Assembly (NCBI RefSeq): GCF_004217495.1
Contig: NZ_SHLC01000001.1
Span: 2,790,001-2,854,000, forward strand
DNA length: 64,000 nt
Reading direction: 5' to 3'
From: Microterricola gilva
GTDB lineage: Bacteria > Actinomycetota > Actinomycetes > Actinomycetales > Microbacteriaceae
A model generated the notes under the pieces. The model had not been told where the DNA came from. It saw only the letters and a list, made by a program, of their open reading frames with translations, and made no database searches. The position numbers and the translations under genes are program-made. This document shows positions 25,104-32,985 of the stretch, in pieces. Every line of letters starts with the position of its first letter. The first letter of the stretch is position 1.

Positions 25104-26582
25104 CTAGGCGGGGATGTTCAGGACGCGCGCGGTCGCCGCGAGCGAGGCGGCGGCAGCGGCTGGATCCTCGGAGAGCTTTGTGCCGTAGCTCGGGATCATC
25201 TCGCGGATCTTGGGCTCCCAGCCCTTCATCTGCGCGGGGAAGCAGCGGGCAAGCACATCGAGCATGATCGGTGCCGCGGTCGAGGCTCCCGGCGATGCGC
25301 CGAGCAAGCCGGCGATGGTGCCGTCGGCGCCCGTGATGACCTCGGTGCCGAACTGCAGCACGCCGCCCCTCTTGGCGTCCTTCTTCATGACCTGAACACG
25401 CTGGCCGGCCGTGATGAGTTCCCAGTCCTCCATCTTGGCCGTCGGCATGAACTCCTGCAGAGCCTTCAGCTTCTTCGTGCGGCCGGCCATGAGCTCACCG
25501 ACGAGGTACTTGACCAGGTCGAAGTTCTGCCACCCGACGGCGATCATCGGGCCGATGTTGTGCCAGCGGATCGAGAAGGGCAGGTCAAGCCACGTGCTCG
25601 TCTTCAGGAACTTGGGCGTGAAGCCTGCGTATGGACCGAAAAGCAGGGAGGTCTCACCGTTGACGACGCGGGTGTCGAGGTGGGGAACCGACATGGGCGG
25701 GGCGCCGACGGCGGCCTTGCCGTAGACCTTGGCCTGGTGCTGGGCGACGACCTTGGGGTTGGTGGTGCGCAGGAACTGGCCGGAGATCGGGAAGCCGCCG
25801 AAGCCGCGGATCTCGGGGATGCCGCTCTGCTGCAGCAGGGCGAGCGCCCCACCGCCCGCGCCGACGAAGACGAAGCGAGCCTTGACGACGGACGGGGTGT
25901 GCCCGACCAGGTGGTTGAGCTTGATCCGCCAGAGGCCGTCCTTCTGGCGCTTCAGGCCGGTGACCTGGTGGTTCAGGTGCACCTCGCCGCCGCGCTTGAC
26001 GAGGTCGTCGAAGAGGAAGCGGGTGAGCGCGCCGAAGTCGACGTCGGTCCCAGCCTCGATGCGCGTTGCGGCGATCTTCTGCTTCGGGTTGCGCTTCTTG
26101 GTGAGGAGCGGGGTCCACTCGCCGATCTTCTCCGCATCGGTGGAGAACTCCATGCCCTGGAACAGCGGCTCATCCTTGAGCGCGTCGAAGCGCTTCTGCA
26201 GGTAGTCGATGTTGGCGGCACCGCGCACGAAGGTCATGTGCGGGGCGACGTTGATGAAGTTCTGGGGCTCTGGCAGTGCGCCCTCCTGCACGAGGTGGGC
26301 CCACAGCTGCCGGCTGATCTGGAACTGCTCGTTGATCTGCACGGCCTTGCTGGCATCGACGCTGCCATCCGCCGCGGCAGGCATGTAGTTCAACTCACAG
26401 AGCGCAGCGTGCCCCGTCCCGGCGTTGTTCCACGGGTTCGAGCTCTCTTGAGCGACCTCTCCGAGACGTTCGTATGCACGAATCGTCCAGTCGGGTTGCA
26501 GCTGCTTGATCAAGGCGCCGAGGGTGGCGCTCATAATGCCGCCACCGATGAGAACGACGTCGACAGGTGTCTCAGAATTCAC
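25104..26582 (-). CDS. mqo: Malate:quinone oxidoreductase
   Basis: 492 residues, the normal length. A membrane-associated FAD enzyme that oxidises malate to oxaloacetate and passes electrons to menaquinone. The FAD-binding N-terminus is VDVVLIGGGIMSATLG. Further family blocks are SSNPWNNAGTGHAALCELNY, FVFVGAGGGALALLQQSGIPE and a C-terminal LFGASPGAS-type block (here LLGASPGASTA). The GTG at 26582 gives MNSETPVDVVLIGGG; no strong ribosome site is visible. The open frame continues upstream but is low complexity. Confidence 0.96.
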   Translation of the reverse strand: MNSETPVDVVLIGGGIMSATLGALIKQLQPDWTIRAYERLGEVAQESSNPWNNAGTGHAALCELNYMPAAADGSVDASKAVQINEQFQISRQLWAHLVQEGALPEPQNFINVAPHMTFVRGAANIDYLQKRFDALKDEPLFQGMEFSTDAEKIGEWTPLLTKKRNPKQKIAATRIEAGTDVDFGALTRFLFDDLVKRGGEVHLNHQVTGLKRQKDGLWRIKLNHLVGHTPSVVKARFVFVGAGGGALALLQQSGIPEIRGFGGFPISGQFLRTTNPKVVAQHQAKVYGKAAVGAPPMSVPHLDTRVVNGETSLLFGPYAGFTPKFLKTSTWLDLPFSIRWHNIGPMIAVGWQNFDLVKYLVGELMAGRTKKLKALQEFMPTAKMEDWELITAGQRVQVMKKDAKRGGVLQFGTEVITGADGTIAGLLGASPGASTAAPIMLDVLARCFPAQMKGWEPKIREMIPSYGTKLSEDPAAAAASLAATARVLNIPA

Positions 26583-26691
26583 GAATGCCAGTCTACCGGG
26601 GCAAATGAGTCGCTCTGACCGTGTGGCATCTGGGCCTCTCTTGAGGTGACCTTTGGGTGCCGCTGAGGCCGGGGACGTAGCGTTATGTGCA

Positions 26692-26744
26692 CGACCCGGG
26701 TGCCAGACGATGGTCCCCCCGCCGATACTCCGGCACTCGGGTCG
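26692..26744. promoter_or_regulatory. Hairpin with a C6 loop upstream of the PhoB-type regulator
   Basis: Thirteen-base arms CGACCCGGGTGCC and GGCACTCGGGTCG (one mismatch) enclose 27 nt that include six cytosines. It is the only notable structure in the 303 bp between mqo and the response regulator. The loop recalls a 6C RNA hairpin, but the second hairpin of that family is missing. Confidence 0.35.
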
Positions 26745-26885
26745 CAGCACTTCCCCCACGCAACAGGGTGCCGCGACTCGACGCCGCCCGCCACGATGGC
26801 TCGTGCGGGCGCATCTGCGCGCCCCTCCGCTACGATGCATTAGTGAGCCGCGCGAGCGGTGTTGCTGAGCGGGCGGGGAGGCCAG

Positions 26886-27716
26886 TTGAGTACGACAGAG
26901 AGCCGCATCGCCGTCGTGATCGAAGACGACGCGGACATTCGTCAACTTCTTGCGACAGTTCTGGAGCAAGCCGGCTTCGACACGATTCTCACCGGGAACG
27001 GTGTCGACGGCGTGAACGCCGTGCGTGAGCATGATCCCGTCATCACGACGCTGGACGTGAGCATGCCAGGCATCGATGGCTTCGAGACTGCGAAACGCAT
27101 CAGAGCGTTCAGCTCCACATATCTGATCATGCTCACGGCCCGCGCAGAGGAGATCGACACCCTGCAGGGGCTCGAGGCCGGCGCCGACGACTATGTCACC
27201 AAGCCGTTCCGACCCCGTGAACTGCGCGCACGCATCGAGGCCATGCTGCGACGGCCGCGCTCTGGCGGCACGGCGCCGGTGAGCGCTGAGCCAACGCCGT
27301 CGGCTGCCGCCGCCGCCGCCGACCCCGCCGACGCCACGGCGCTCGACGCGAACACGCTTCCAGCACACCAGGACTCCGGCGTCGGCGGTGACTGGCACGA
27401 GCACCGCGGCCTTCGCCTCAACTCGGCTGAGCGTCGCGTTCGACTCAACGATGACGACCTGGAGTTGACCCGCACGGAGTTCAACCTTCTCGAGGTGCTC
27501 CTGCTCTCCGGGCGTCGGGTGCGGAGCAAGACGGAACTCGCGGAGCTGCTGCGGGATGAGGATGCCGCGTTCTATGTCAGCGATGCCGACAAGCGGGCGA
27601 TCGAGGTGCATCTCGCGAATCTGCGGCGCAAGCTGGGCGACCACCCGACGAGCCCGCGCTGGATCGAGACGGTGCGCGGCGTCGGATACCGACTCACCGC
27701 GGACGACAAGGTCTAG
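26886..27716 (+). CDS. OmpR/PhoB-family response regulator
   Basis: 276 residues from a TTG preceded by GGGCGGGGAGG at ideal spacing. An ATG 27 nt upstream lies in front of that ribosome site and is less likely. Receiver: acidic pair in VVIEDDAD, phosphoacceptor in TTLDVSMPG, Thr/Lys in MLTARAEE and VTKPFRPRE. A roughly 45-residue Ala/Pro linker leads to a winged-helix DNA-binding domain with LTRTEFNLLEVL and WIETVRGVGYRL. No kinase is adjacent; the nearest HisKA-type kinase is at 36613-38310. Confidence 0.9.
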   Translation: MSTTESRIAVVIEDDADIRQLLATVLEQAGFDTILTGNGVDGVNAVREHDPVITTLDVSMPGIDGFETAKRIRAFSSTYLIMLTARAEEIDTLQGLEAGADDYVTKPFRPRELRARIEAMLRRPRSGGTAPVSAEPTPSAAAAAADPADATALDANTLPAHQDSGVGGDWHEHRGLRLNSAERRVRLNDDDLELTRTEFNLLEVLLLSGRRVRSKTELAELLRDEDAAFYVSDADKRAIEVHLANLRRKLGDHPTSPRWIETVRGVGYRLTADDKV

Positions 27717-27980
27717 GCTTCAGATCGCGCCGGGCGCCGCGATCGCTGCCGCGAGGTGCCTGGGAAGAGCTGATGCCCACCCGCGGCTCCCCGGGAACGG
27801 CAAACGCTTCAGGTTCGGGATCAGGAAGCGGCTGCTGGGAGCCAGCGGATGTGGCGTCTTGTGCTACATCAACGATCATGCCCAGCCAACCGCGAGATCT
27901 CCTTGGGAATGCGCCCACGAAGCTCAAGATTTGCGCAATTTTTCGGCTGAACTCTGGCGCCGCCACCCCGAATGGGGCAC
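27717..27980. other. Convergent intergenic region, no supported gene
   Basis: 264 bp between the 3' ends of two regulator genes. A minus-strand frame from 27966 starts 15 bp after the upstream stop but uses many codons rare in this genome (AGA, AGG, ATT, AAA) and has no recognisable domain. I read it as non-coding or decayed. No clear terminator stem is visible. Confidence 0.4.
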
Positions 27981-28739
27981 TCAGGCCTCGAGCAGCCCGT
28001 CCTCACTCGCACGCTGCACCAGGTCGAGCCGATTCGAGGCACGGCGGCCCTGCGCCTCGTAATAGTCCCGAACTCTCGCGAGGTGGTCGCGTACTCGGTC
28101 GAAGCGCACGTTCATCCTGAGGGCGATGTCGATCGGGCTGTTGCCGACCGCGTAGAGCCGCACGACTTCGATGTCGTCCTCGCTCAGCCCGATTGGCGAG
28201 GCCGCCTGCGCCCCGGCGGAACGAGCCGACTCCCTGACCACCTCACCGGAATCATCGTCGTGGACGAGCCCGCGCGCAGCCAGCGATGCGCGGCCATGAC
28301 CGACCGGGACCAGCTCACCGGTCCACGACTCGCGGCCGAGCACGACAGCGTCGACCACGGCGGCCCTGGCGTCCTCGATCGAGTTACTCCTGCCGAGCAC
28401 GCTCGCCGCCCCCGTTCCACGGAGCCTGGCGAGCGTCATCTCGTCATCGAAGTCGCCCCACGCCACGACCGCCGCACCGTCTGAGCGTGCCTCCGCGATC
28501 ACCTCGACCAACGACGAGGTCGGCAGACTCTGCAGGTCGAGAAGGTACACCTGCGGCTTGGCCCCGCGCTGCGCACGTGCTTCCTCCCACGATCGGGCCC
28601 GCGCGACAACCTCAATTTCGGGGGCGTTGGCGTCGAGCCAACCGCTGAGTCCTTCGAGGGCGGCGACGTAGCCATGCACGAGCGCCAGACGAATCACTGT
28701 GACCGGCGTCGAGACGGCAGCAGACTGCGTGCCTGGCAT
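27981..28739 (-). CDS. LuxR-type regulator with degenerate receiver
   Basis: 252 residues from the ATG at 28739, which has GAGAGGAGG before it. The receiver keeps the Asp at the phosphoacceptor position (VYLLDLQSLP), but the acidic pair that binds Mg in its paralogues (DDH) is replaced by VHG in LALVHGYVAAL. Phosphorylation is therefore doubtful. The helix-turn-helix (LSEDDIEVVRLYAVGN to YYEAQGRRAS, ending SEDGLLEA) matches the module A and B regulators. No kinase is attached. It is probably a paralogue that acts without phosphorylation or uses the receiver for protein contacts. Confidence 0.85.
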   Translation of the reverse strand: MPGTQSAAVSTPVTVIRLALVHGYVAALEGLSGWLDANAPEIEVVARARSWEEARAQRGAKPQVYLLDLQSLPTSSLVEVIAEARSDGAAVVAWGDFDDEMTLARLRGTGAASVLGRSNSIEDARAAVVDAVVLGRESWTGELVPVGHGRASLAARGLVHDDDSGEVVRESARSAGAQAASPIGLSEDDIEVVRLYAVGNSPIDIALRMNVRFDRVRDHLARVRDYYEAQGRRASNRLDLVQRASEDGLLEA

Positions 28740-28892
28740 CGCGCCTCCTCTCTGAACAGTCACCGTCGCCCGAGATTCTGTTCCCTCTGTCGTACGACGG
28801 GGAGCAGACGGGGAAACCGCGTGACGGGCAGTCTATTCCGCGAAGCTGACCTCGTGGGGCCGCGTGCCCGCACGACGCGGGCCAGTGGCGAA

Positions 28893-31190
28893 CTATCGTG
28901 GCCCAACTCTCCGGCGCCGGTCCCCCTTGCTCCGCAGATCGCGGTTGAGCCTGCGGTCACCGTGATAGAGAATCGACGACCAGTCGACCGGTTTGTTCGG
29001 GTCGACCACAACGGAAGCCCCGGCCGGAGCCTTCTTCTTGTCGACGTACAACCAGTTGAGGATGCCGAGCCAGACATCGACGATGGAGTTGCGCACACCG
29101 ATGTACATCCACGTCGCGTAGGCCGCGAGTATGGCGTTGAATGCCGCAAAAACGGCGTTCCCCCAGTTCTGGGCATAGAAGTCCCGGGCAAAGGTGAGCA
29201 CCGAGAACGCGATGATCAGATACGGCACGACGATGTACAGAACGGGGACCGCCGTGCGGTCCTTCACCTTCGGCGTCCGGACGAACGGGATCTTCTCGCC
29301 CGTGATCGCCTGCTGCATCGACTTCAGCACCCCGGCGAGGTTCACCGGCAGCAGGATCAGATTGAAGCCGTAGATGCGGAAGATGTCGCTGAAGCGGTGC
29401 CCACAATCCCGGAGGTCGCTGCCCATTGCGAGGAAGTACGGCAGGGCGGCCAGGAAGACCACGGGTGAGAGCAGGCGGCTGTCATAGGGGTACGCCAGCA
29501 GGAAGAGCAGACCGAAACTCGCCCATGCGATCGACGCCATGTAGTTCACGCGCAGCCACATCTCACGCACGAGGATGCGTTCACGCCGGAAACGGCGCTC
29601 GCGAACCTGGTCCCACAGCTTCGGCAGGATCAACAGACCGCCGTTCGCCCACCGGCGGCGCTGCACGACGAGCGACCCGAAGTCGGGCGGGGTCGCCGAG
29701 TAGCTCAGGCGTTCCGGGTAGTTCATCAGGGTCCAGCCGTGCGTGCCCAGGTCGATGCTGGACTCCGTGTCTTCGATGACCGTTCGATCCTGGATGTACG
29801 TCGCGATCTCGAATCCGCCGACGCTTTCAATCTCGACGATGTCTTCGACGGCCTTCTTACGGATGACGGCGTTCGCCCCGACCCAAAAGGTCGCACCGTA
29901 GTAACTCATGCCCTGGTGAAGGATGTGCTGGAGGTCGGTCGTGGCACCGGCGATGCGCTCGATGCGCGTCGGCGCACCGCGGAACGACGAGTACGGCGTC
30001 TGCGTCACCGCGATGCGCTCATTGCCCGGTTCCTCGAGGAAATAGACGAGCCGCAGGCAGTAGTCGCGCAGCAGCAGCGAGTCCGCGTCCAGCGTGAGCA
30101 GGTATGGGCTGTCCGGCACGACGAGGTCGGCGTCGGCCGGGTCATCCACCGGACGCAAAATGACGCCGCCTGCGGTCTGTTCCTCACGCCAGTCGCGCCC
30201 CATGAGCGAGATGTAGGAGTTGAGGTTCATCGCCTTGTTCGCCTCGTGAGACAGAGACGCGTAGCTCTTGCGTTGGAAGCTCGAGAGCGAGGCGGTGAAC
30301 GTGCGCTCGAGGCGGATGCGCAGCTCGAGCACCCGGTCGACGTCCGGGTAGGAGTACTGATCGAGCGACGCGCGCAGTGCGAGCAGATTCAGTCGGAGCT
30401 CCGACGCCAGCCCCATCAGCACCTGGTCGATGAAGAACTCATCGACGTGGTCTTCCATCGGCTCGTTCTCGGCCATGTCCTCGAGCCAGATCGCGGCGGC
30501 CTCGTAGTCGGCGGCGAGTTCCTCCACGTGGCGGCGTTCGATCGTGGTCCCGTCCGCCCGTTCGGCGGCGAACTCCGCCCTGGCTCCGGCGAAGCGCGAA
30601 CGCGGCCCCTCCAACGCCTCCTCGATCTCACCGGGGAGCATCAATGTCGCTTCGAGCCTCGCCCGTGCTGCCGGATCGCTCTGCACGGGTGCGTCGTCAA
30701 CCAGCAGCACGACGCGGACGTTCGGGAACTCCTGCAACGCAGCCGACCAGAGCGTTCCACGCACGACGGCGGGCTCCTCAGCGTATGACGGCACGAGAAC
30801 GGTCACCGCGCTGTCGTAGTCGCGGAAGTGCCTGTCGAGTTCGGCTCTCGGCACACGGACGTGGTCGCGGAAGCGATACAGCGCCCCCTGCCTGGCGAGC
30901 AGATACATCAGAGCGGAGAACGTCAGGAACGAAACGACGATGAGATACCCGATCGCTTCCATCGTGAAGCGGAATCCACCGCTGCTCTCGATGAACTGCC
31001 GGAAGATCGTCGTGACGACGTAGACCAGCCAGAAGACAATCGTCGCGACGATCGCAATGCGGCCCCAGGTGATTTTTCGCACACTGGGGCTGGGGTGCAT
31101 GATCGACAGCGGTTCGGAGCGTCGCTCAGATCCCCACTGTCTTTTCCGCGTGCGTGTCTGTTCCTCTTGAATTGCCATTACCCCGGTCAT
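28893..31190 (-). CDS. Membrane GT2 polysaccharide synthase (cellulose/chitin-synthase-like)
   Basis: 765 residues. Processive family 2 glycosyltransferase: the UDP-sugar Asp pair is LLVDDAP (165-166), the metal-binding DAD at 368-370 (TLDADS), the acceptor-site acid near 473-476 (IEDTE), and QRRRW at 510-514. Two membrane helices precede the catalytic domain and five or so follow. Between the first and second Asp motifs lies an unusual insertion of about 180 residues, charged and helical, perhaps coiled coil. No PilZ domain is visible at the C-terminus. A second ATG at 31178 is possible. It is divergent from a GH18 enzyme with chitin-binding modules, suggesting a GlcNAc-type polymer. Confidence 0.9.
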   Translation of the reverse strand: MTGVMAIQEEQTRTRKRQWGSERRSEPLSIMHPSPSVRKITWGRIAIVATIVFWLVYVVTTIFRQFIESSGGFRFTMEAIGYLIVVSFLTFSALMYLLARQGALYRFRDHVRVPRAELDRHFRDYDSAVTVLVPSYAEEPAVVRGTLWSAALQEFPNVRVVLLVDDAPVQSDPAARARLEATLMLPGEIEEALEGPRSRFAGARAEFAAERADGTTIERRHVEELAADYEAAAIWLEDMAENEPMEDHVDEFFIDQVLMGLASELRLNLLALRASLDQYSYPDVDRVLELRIRLERTFTASLSSFQRKSYASLSHEANKAMNLNSYISLMGRDWREEQTAGGVILRPVDDPADADLVVPDSPYLLTLDADSLLLRDYCLRLVYFLEEPGNERIAVTQTPYSSFRGAPTRIERIAGATTDLQHILHQGMSYYGATFWVGANAVIRKKAVEDIVEIESVGGFEIATYIQDRTVIEDTESSIDLGTHGWTLMNYPERLSYSATPPDFGSLVVQRRRWANGGLLILPKLWDQVRERRFRRERILVREMWLRVNYMASIAWASFGLLFLLAYPYDSRLLSPVVFLAALPYFLAMGSDLRDCGHRFSDIFRIYGFNLILLPVNLAGVLKSMQQAITGEKIPFVRTPKVKDRTAVPVLYIVVPYLIIAFSVLTFARDFYAQNWGNAVFAAFNAILAAYATWMYIGVRNSIVDVWLGILNWLYVDKKKAPAGASVVVDPNKPVDWSSILYHGDRRLNRDLRSKGDRRRRVGPR

Positions 31191-31346
31191 TCCCGCCGTT
31201 TATGACGCCACCAACTTTTGTAGGATAAGGCAACGGCCGGCATGCCCAACGTCGACAGTGTGCGAGCATGGGCACAACTCACACCGGTTTCAGCGTGCGC
31301 GTGCACTGTGCAGCCCCCACCCCCGCCACCCTACTTGCGAGGTTTT

Positions 31347-32909
31347 GTGTCTAGGCGTTTCCCCAACCGGCGACTCTCCCCTGTGCGCCTGACGGTGCTC
31401 ATCGCGATCGTCGTCGGCCTTGTAATGGCTGGATTTCAGGGCTGGAAGTGGTTCGAGAACGAGACATCACAGACTCGCGAGGCCTGGTTCGCCGGCTACG
31501 TCGACGTTACAGCGACGCCGCAATTCGCCTTCGAAAGCCCGCGGGCCGACTCGGACAAGAACGTGGTTCTCTCGTTCATCGTCGCGTCGCCGGAGGATCC
31601 GTGCACCCCGACTTGGGGTGGTGCGTACACACTCGATGCGGCCGGAACCGAGCTGGACCTCGATCGGCGCCTCGCGCGACTCGAACAGCGCGGCGGCGAA
31701 GCAATGGTCTCGTTCGGCGGCCTCCTCAACGACGAGCTCGCCGTCGCATGCACAAGTGAATCCGAGCTGAAGAAGGCCTATGCCGCCGTCATCGACCGCT
31801 ACGGCGTTCAGGCGATCGACCTCGACATCGAGGGAGACGCGCTGGCGAACTCGGCGGCCAACACTCGTCGGGCGAGCGTGATCGCCGAACTGCAGTCCGA
31901 GAGAGCCGAGTCCGGTTCGCCGCTGGCCGTCTGGCTCACGCTCCCCGTCACACCGGACGGCCTCTCCGTTGCCGGCACCGATGCCATCGCGGAGACGCTG
32001 GACGCCGGCCTGGAGCTGACCGGCATCAATGTGATGACCATGGACTACGGGCAGAGCAAGGCCGAGGATCAGACGATGGGCGATGCCGCGGTGTCCGCGC
32101 TGACGGCGAGCCACAGACAGCTCCGCATCCTCTACGACCGCACCGGCATCGAGCTGACGGATGCCACACTGTGGGCGAAGATCGGCGCGACGCCGATGAT
32201 CGGCCAGAACGACGTGCGCGACGAGATCTTCACCTTCGACGACGCGGAGCAGCTCAACACCTTCGCGCACGACTCTCACCTCGGCAGGGTGTCGATGTGG
32301 TCGTCGAACCGCGACGCGACGTGCGGGCCGAACTACGACGACCTCTCGCGCGTCTCGGACGCGTGCAGCGGCATCGCCCAGGGTGAGTCGAGCTTCTCCG
32401 CCATCCTCGGTGCCGATTTCACCGGAACACCGAACTCGGGAGCGGGGATCACGACGACGATCGAGCCGATTCCCGAGAAGGATCTGAGCGACGACCCCGC
32501 GACGAGTCCATACCCGATCTGGTCGCCCGATGCCTCGTACCGCGAGGGCACGAAGGTCGTGTGGCACCACAACGTGTATCAGGCGAAGTGGTGGACGAAG
32601 GGCGACGTGCCAGACAACCCCGTGCTGCAGTCGTTCGAGACGCCGTGGACGTTGATCGGCCCGGTGCTCCCCGGCGAGACCCCGATTCCGATCCCGACGC
32701 TGGAAGCGGGAACCTTTCCAGACTGGTCAGGGAGCACAACGTATGAGAAGGGTGATCGTGTGCTCTTCGACGGCCTGCCGTATGAAGCGAAGTGGTGGAC
32801 GCAGGGAGACAGCCCGCAAGCCGCGGAGACCGAGCCGGACAGCTCTCCCTGGATGGCGCTCAACGCCGAGGACGTGATCGCAGAGAGCACGACGGGCGCT
32901 GGTCACTGA
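31347..32909 (+). CDS. Membrane-anchored GH18 glycosidase with two CBM5/12-type modules
   Basis: 520 residues from the GTG at 31347 (GCGAGG upstream). A signal anchor (RLTVLIAIVVGLVMAGF) is followed by a GH18 barrel with catalytic DLDIE (Glu162) and the strand motif VMTMDYG. Two chitin-binding type 3 modules with paired Trp (YQAKWWTKGD and YEAKWWTQGD) close the protein. It should cleave or bind a GlcNAc-containing polymer outside the cell. Being divergent from the GT2 synthase, it may be the hydrolase that trims or releases that polymer, as BcsZ or PgaB do elsewhere. Confidence 0.88.
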   Translation: MSRRFPNRRLSPVRLTVLIAIVVGLVMAGFQGWKWFENETSQTREAWFAGYVDVTATPQFAFESPRADSDKNVVLSFIVASPEDPCTPTWGGAYTLDAAGTELDLDRRLARLEQRGGEAMVSFGGLLNDELAVACTSESELKKAYAAVIDRYGVQAIDLDIEGDALANSAANTRRASVIAELQSERAESGSPLAVWLTLPVTPDGLSVAGTDAIAETLDAGLELTGINVMTMDYGQSKAEDQTMGDAAVSALTASHRQLRILYDRTGIELTDATLWAKIGATPMIGQNDVRDEIFTFDDAEQLNTFAHDSHLGRVSMWSSNRDATCGPNYDDLSRVSDACSGIAQGESSFSAILGADFTGTPNSGAGITTTIEPIPEKDLSDDPATSPYPIWSPDASYREGTKVVWHHNVYQAKWWTKGDVPDNPVLQSFETPWTLIGPVLPGETPIPIPTLEAGTFPDWSGSTTYEKGDRVLFDGLPYEAKWWTQGDSPQAAETEPDSSPWMALNAEDVIAESTTGAGH

Positions 32910-32985
32910 GCAGGCACCGGCCACCCCGTGACCGCACGCAGCTGCGCGGACCTCGGAACGCCGCAGAGGTCATGGTGTGATCGGT

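Noticed and set aside
27694-27966. Possible 90-residue gene between the two convergent regulators
   Set aside because: Uses codons rare in this genome, overlaps the end of the PhoB-type gene and shows no domain or ribosome site.
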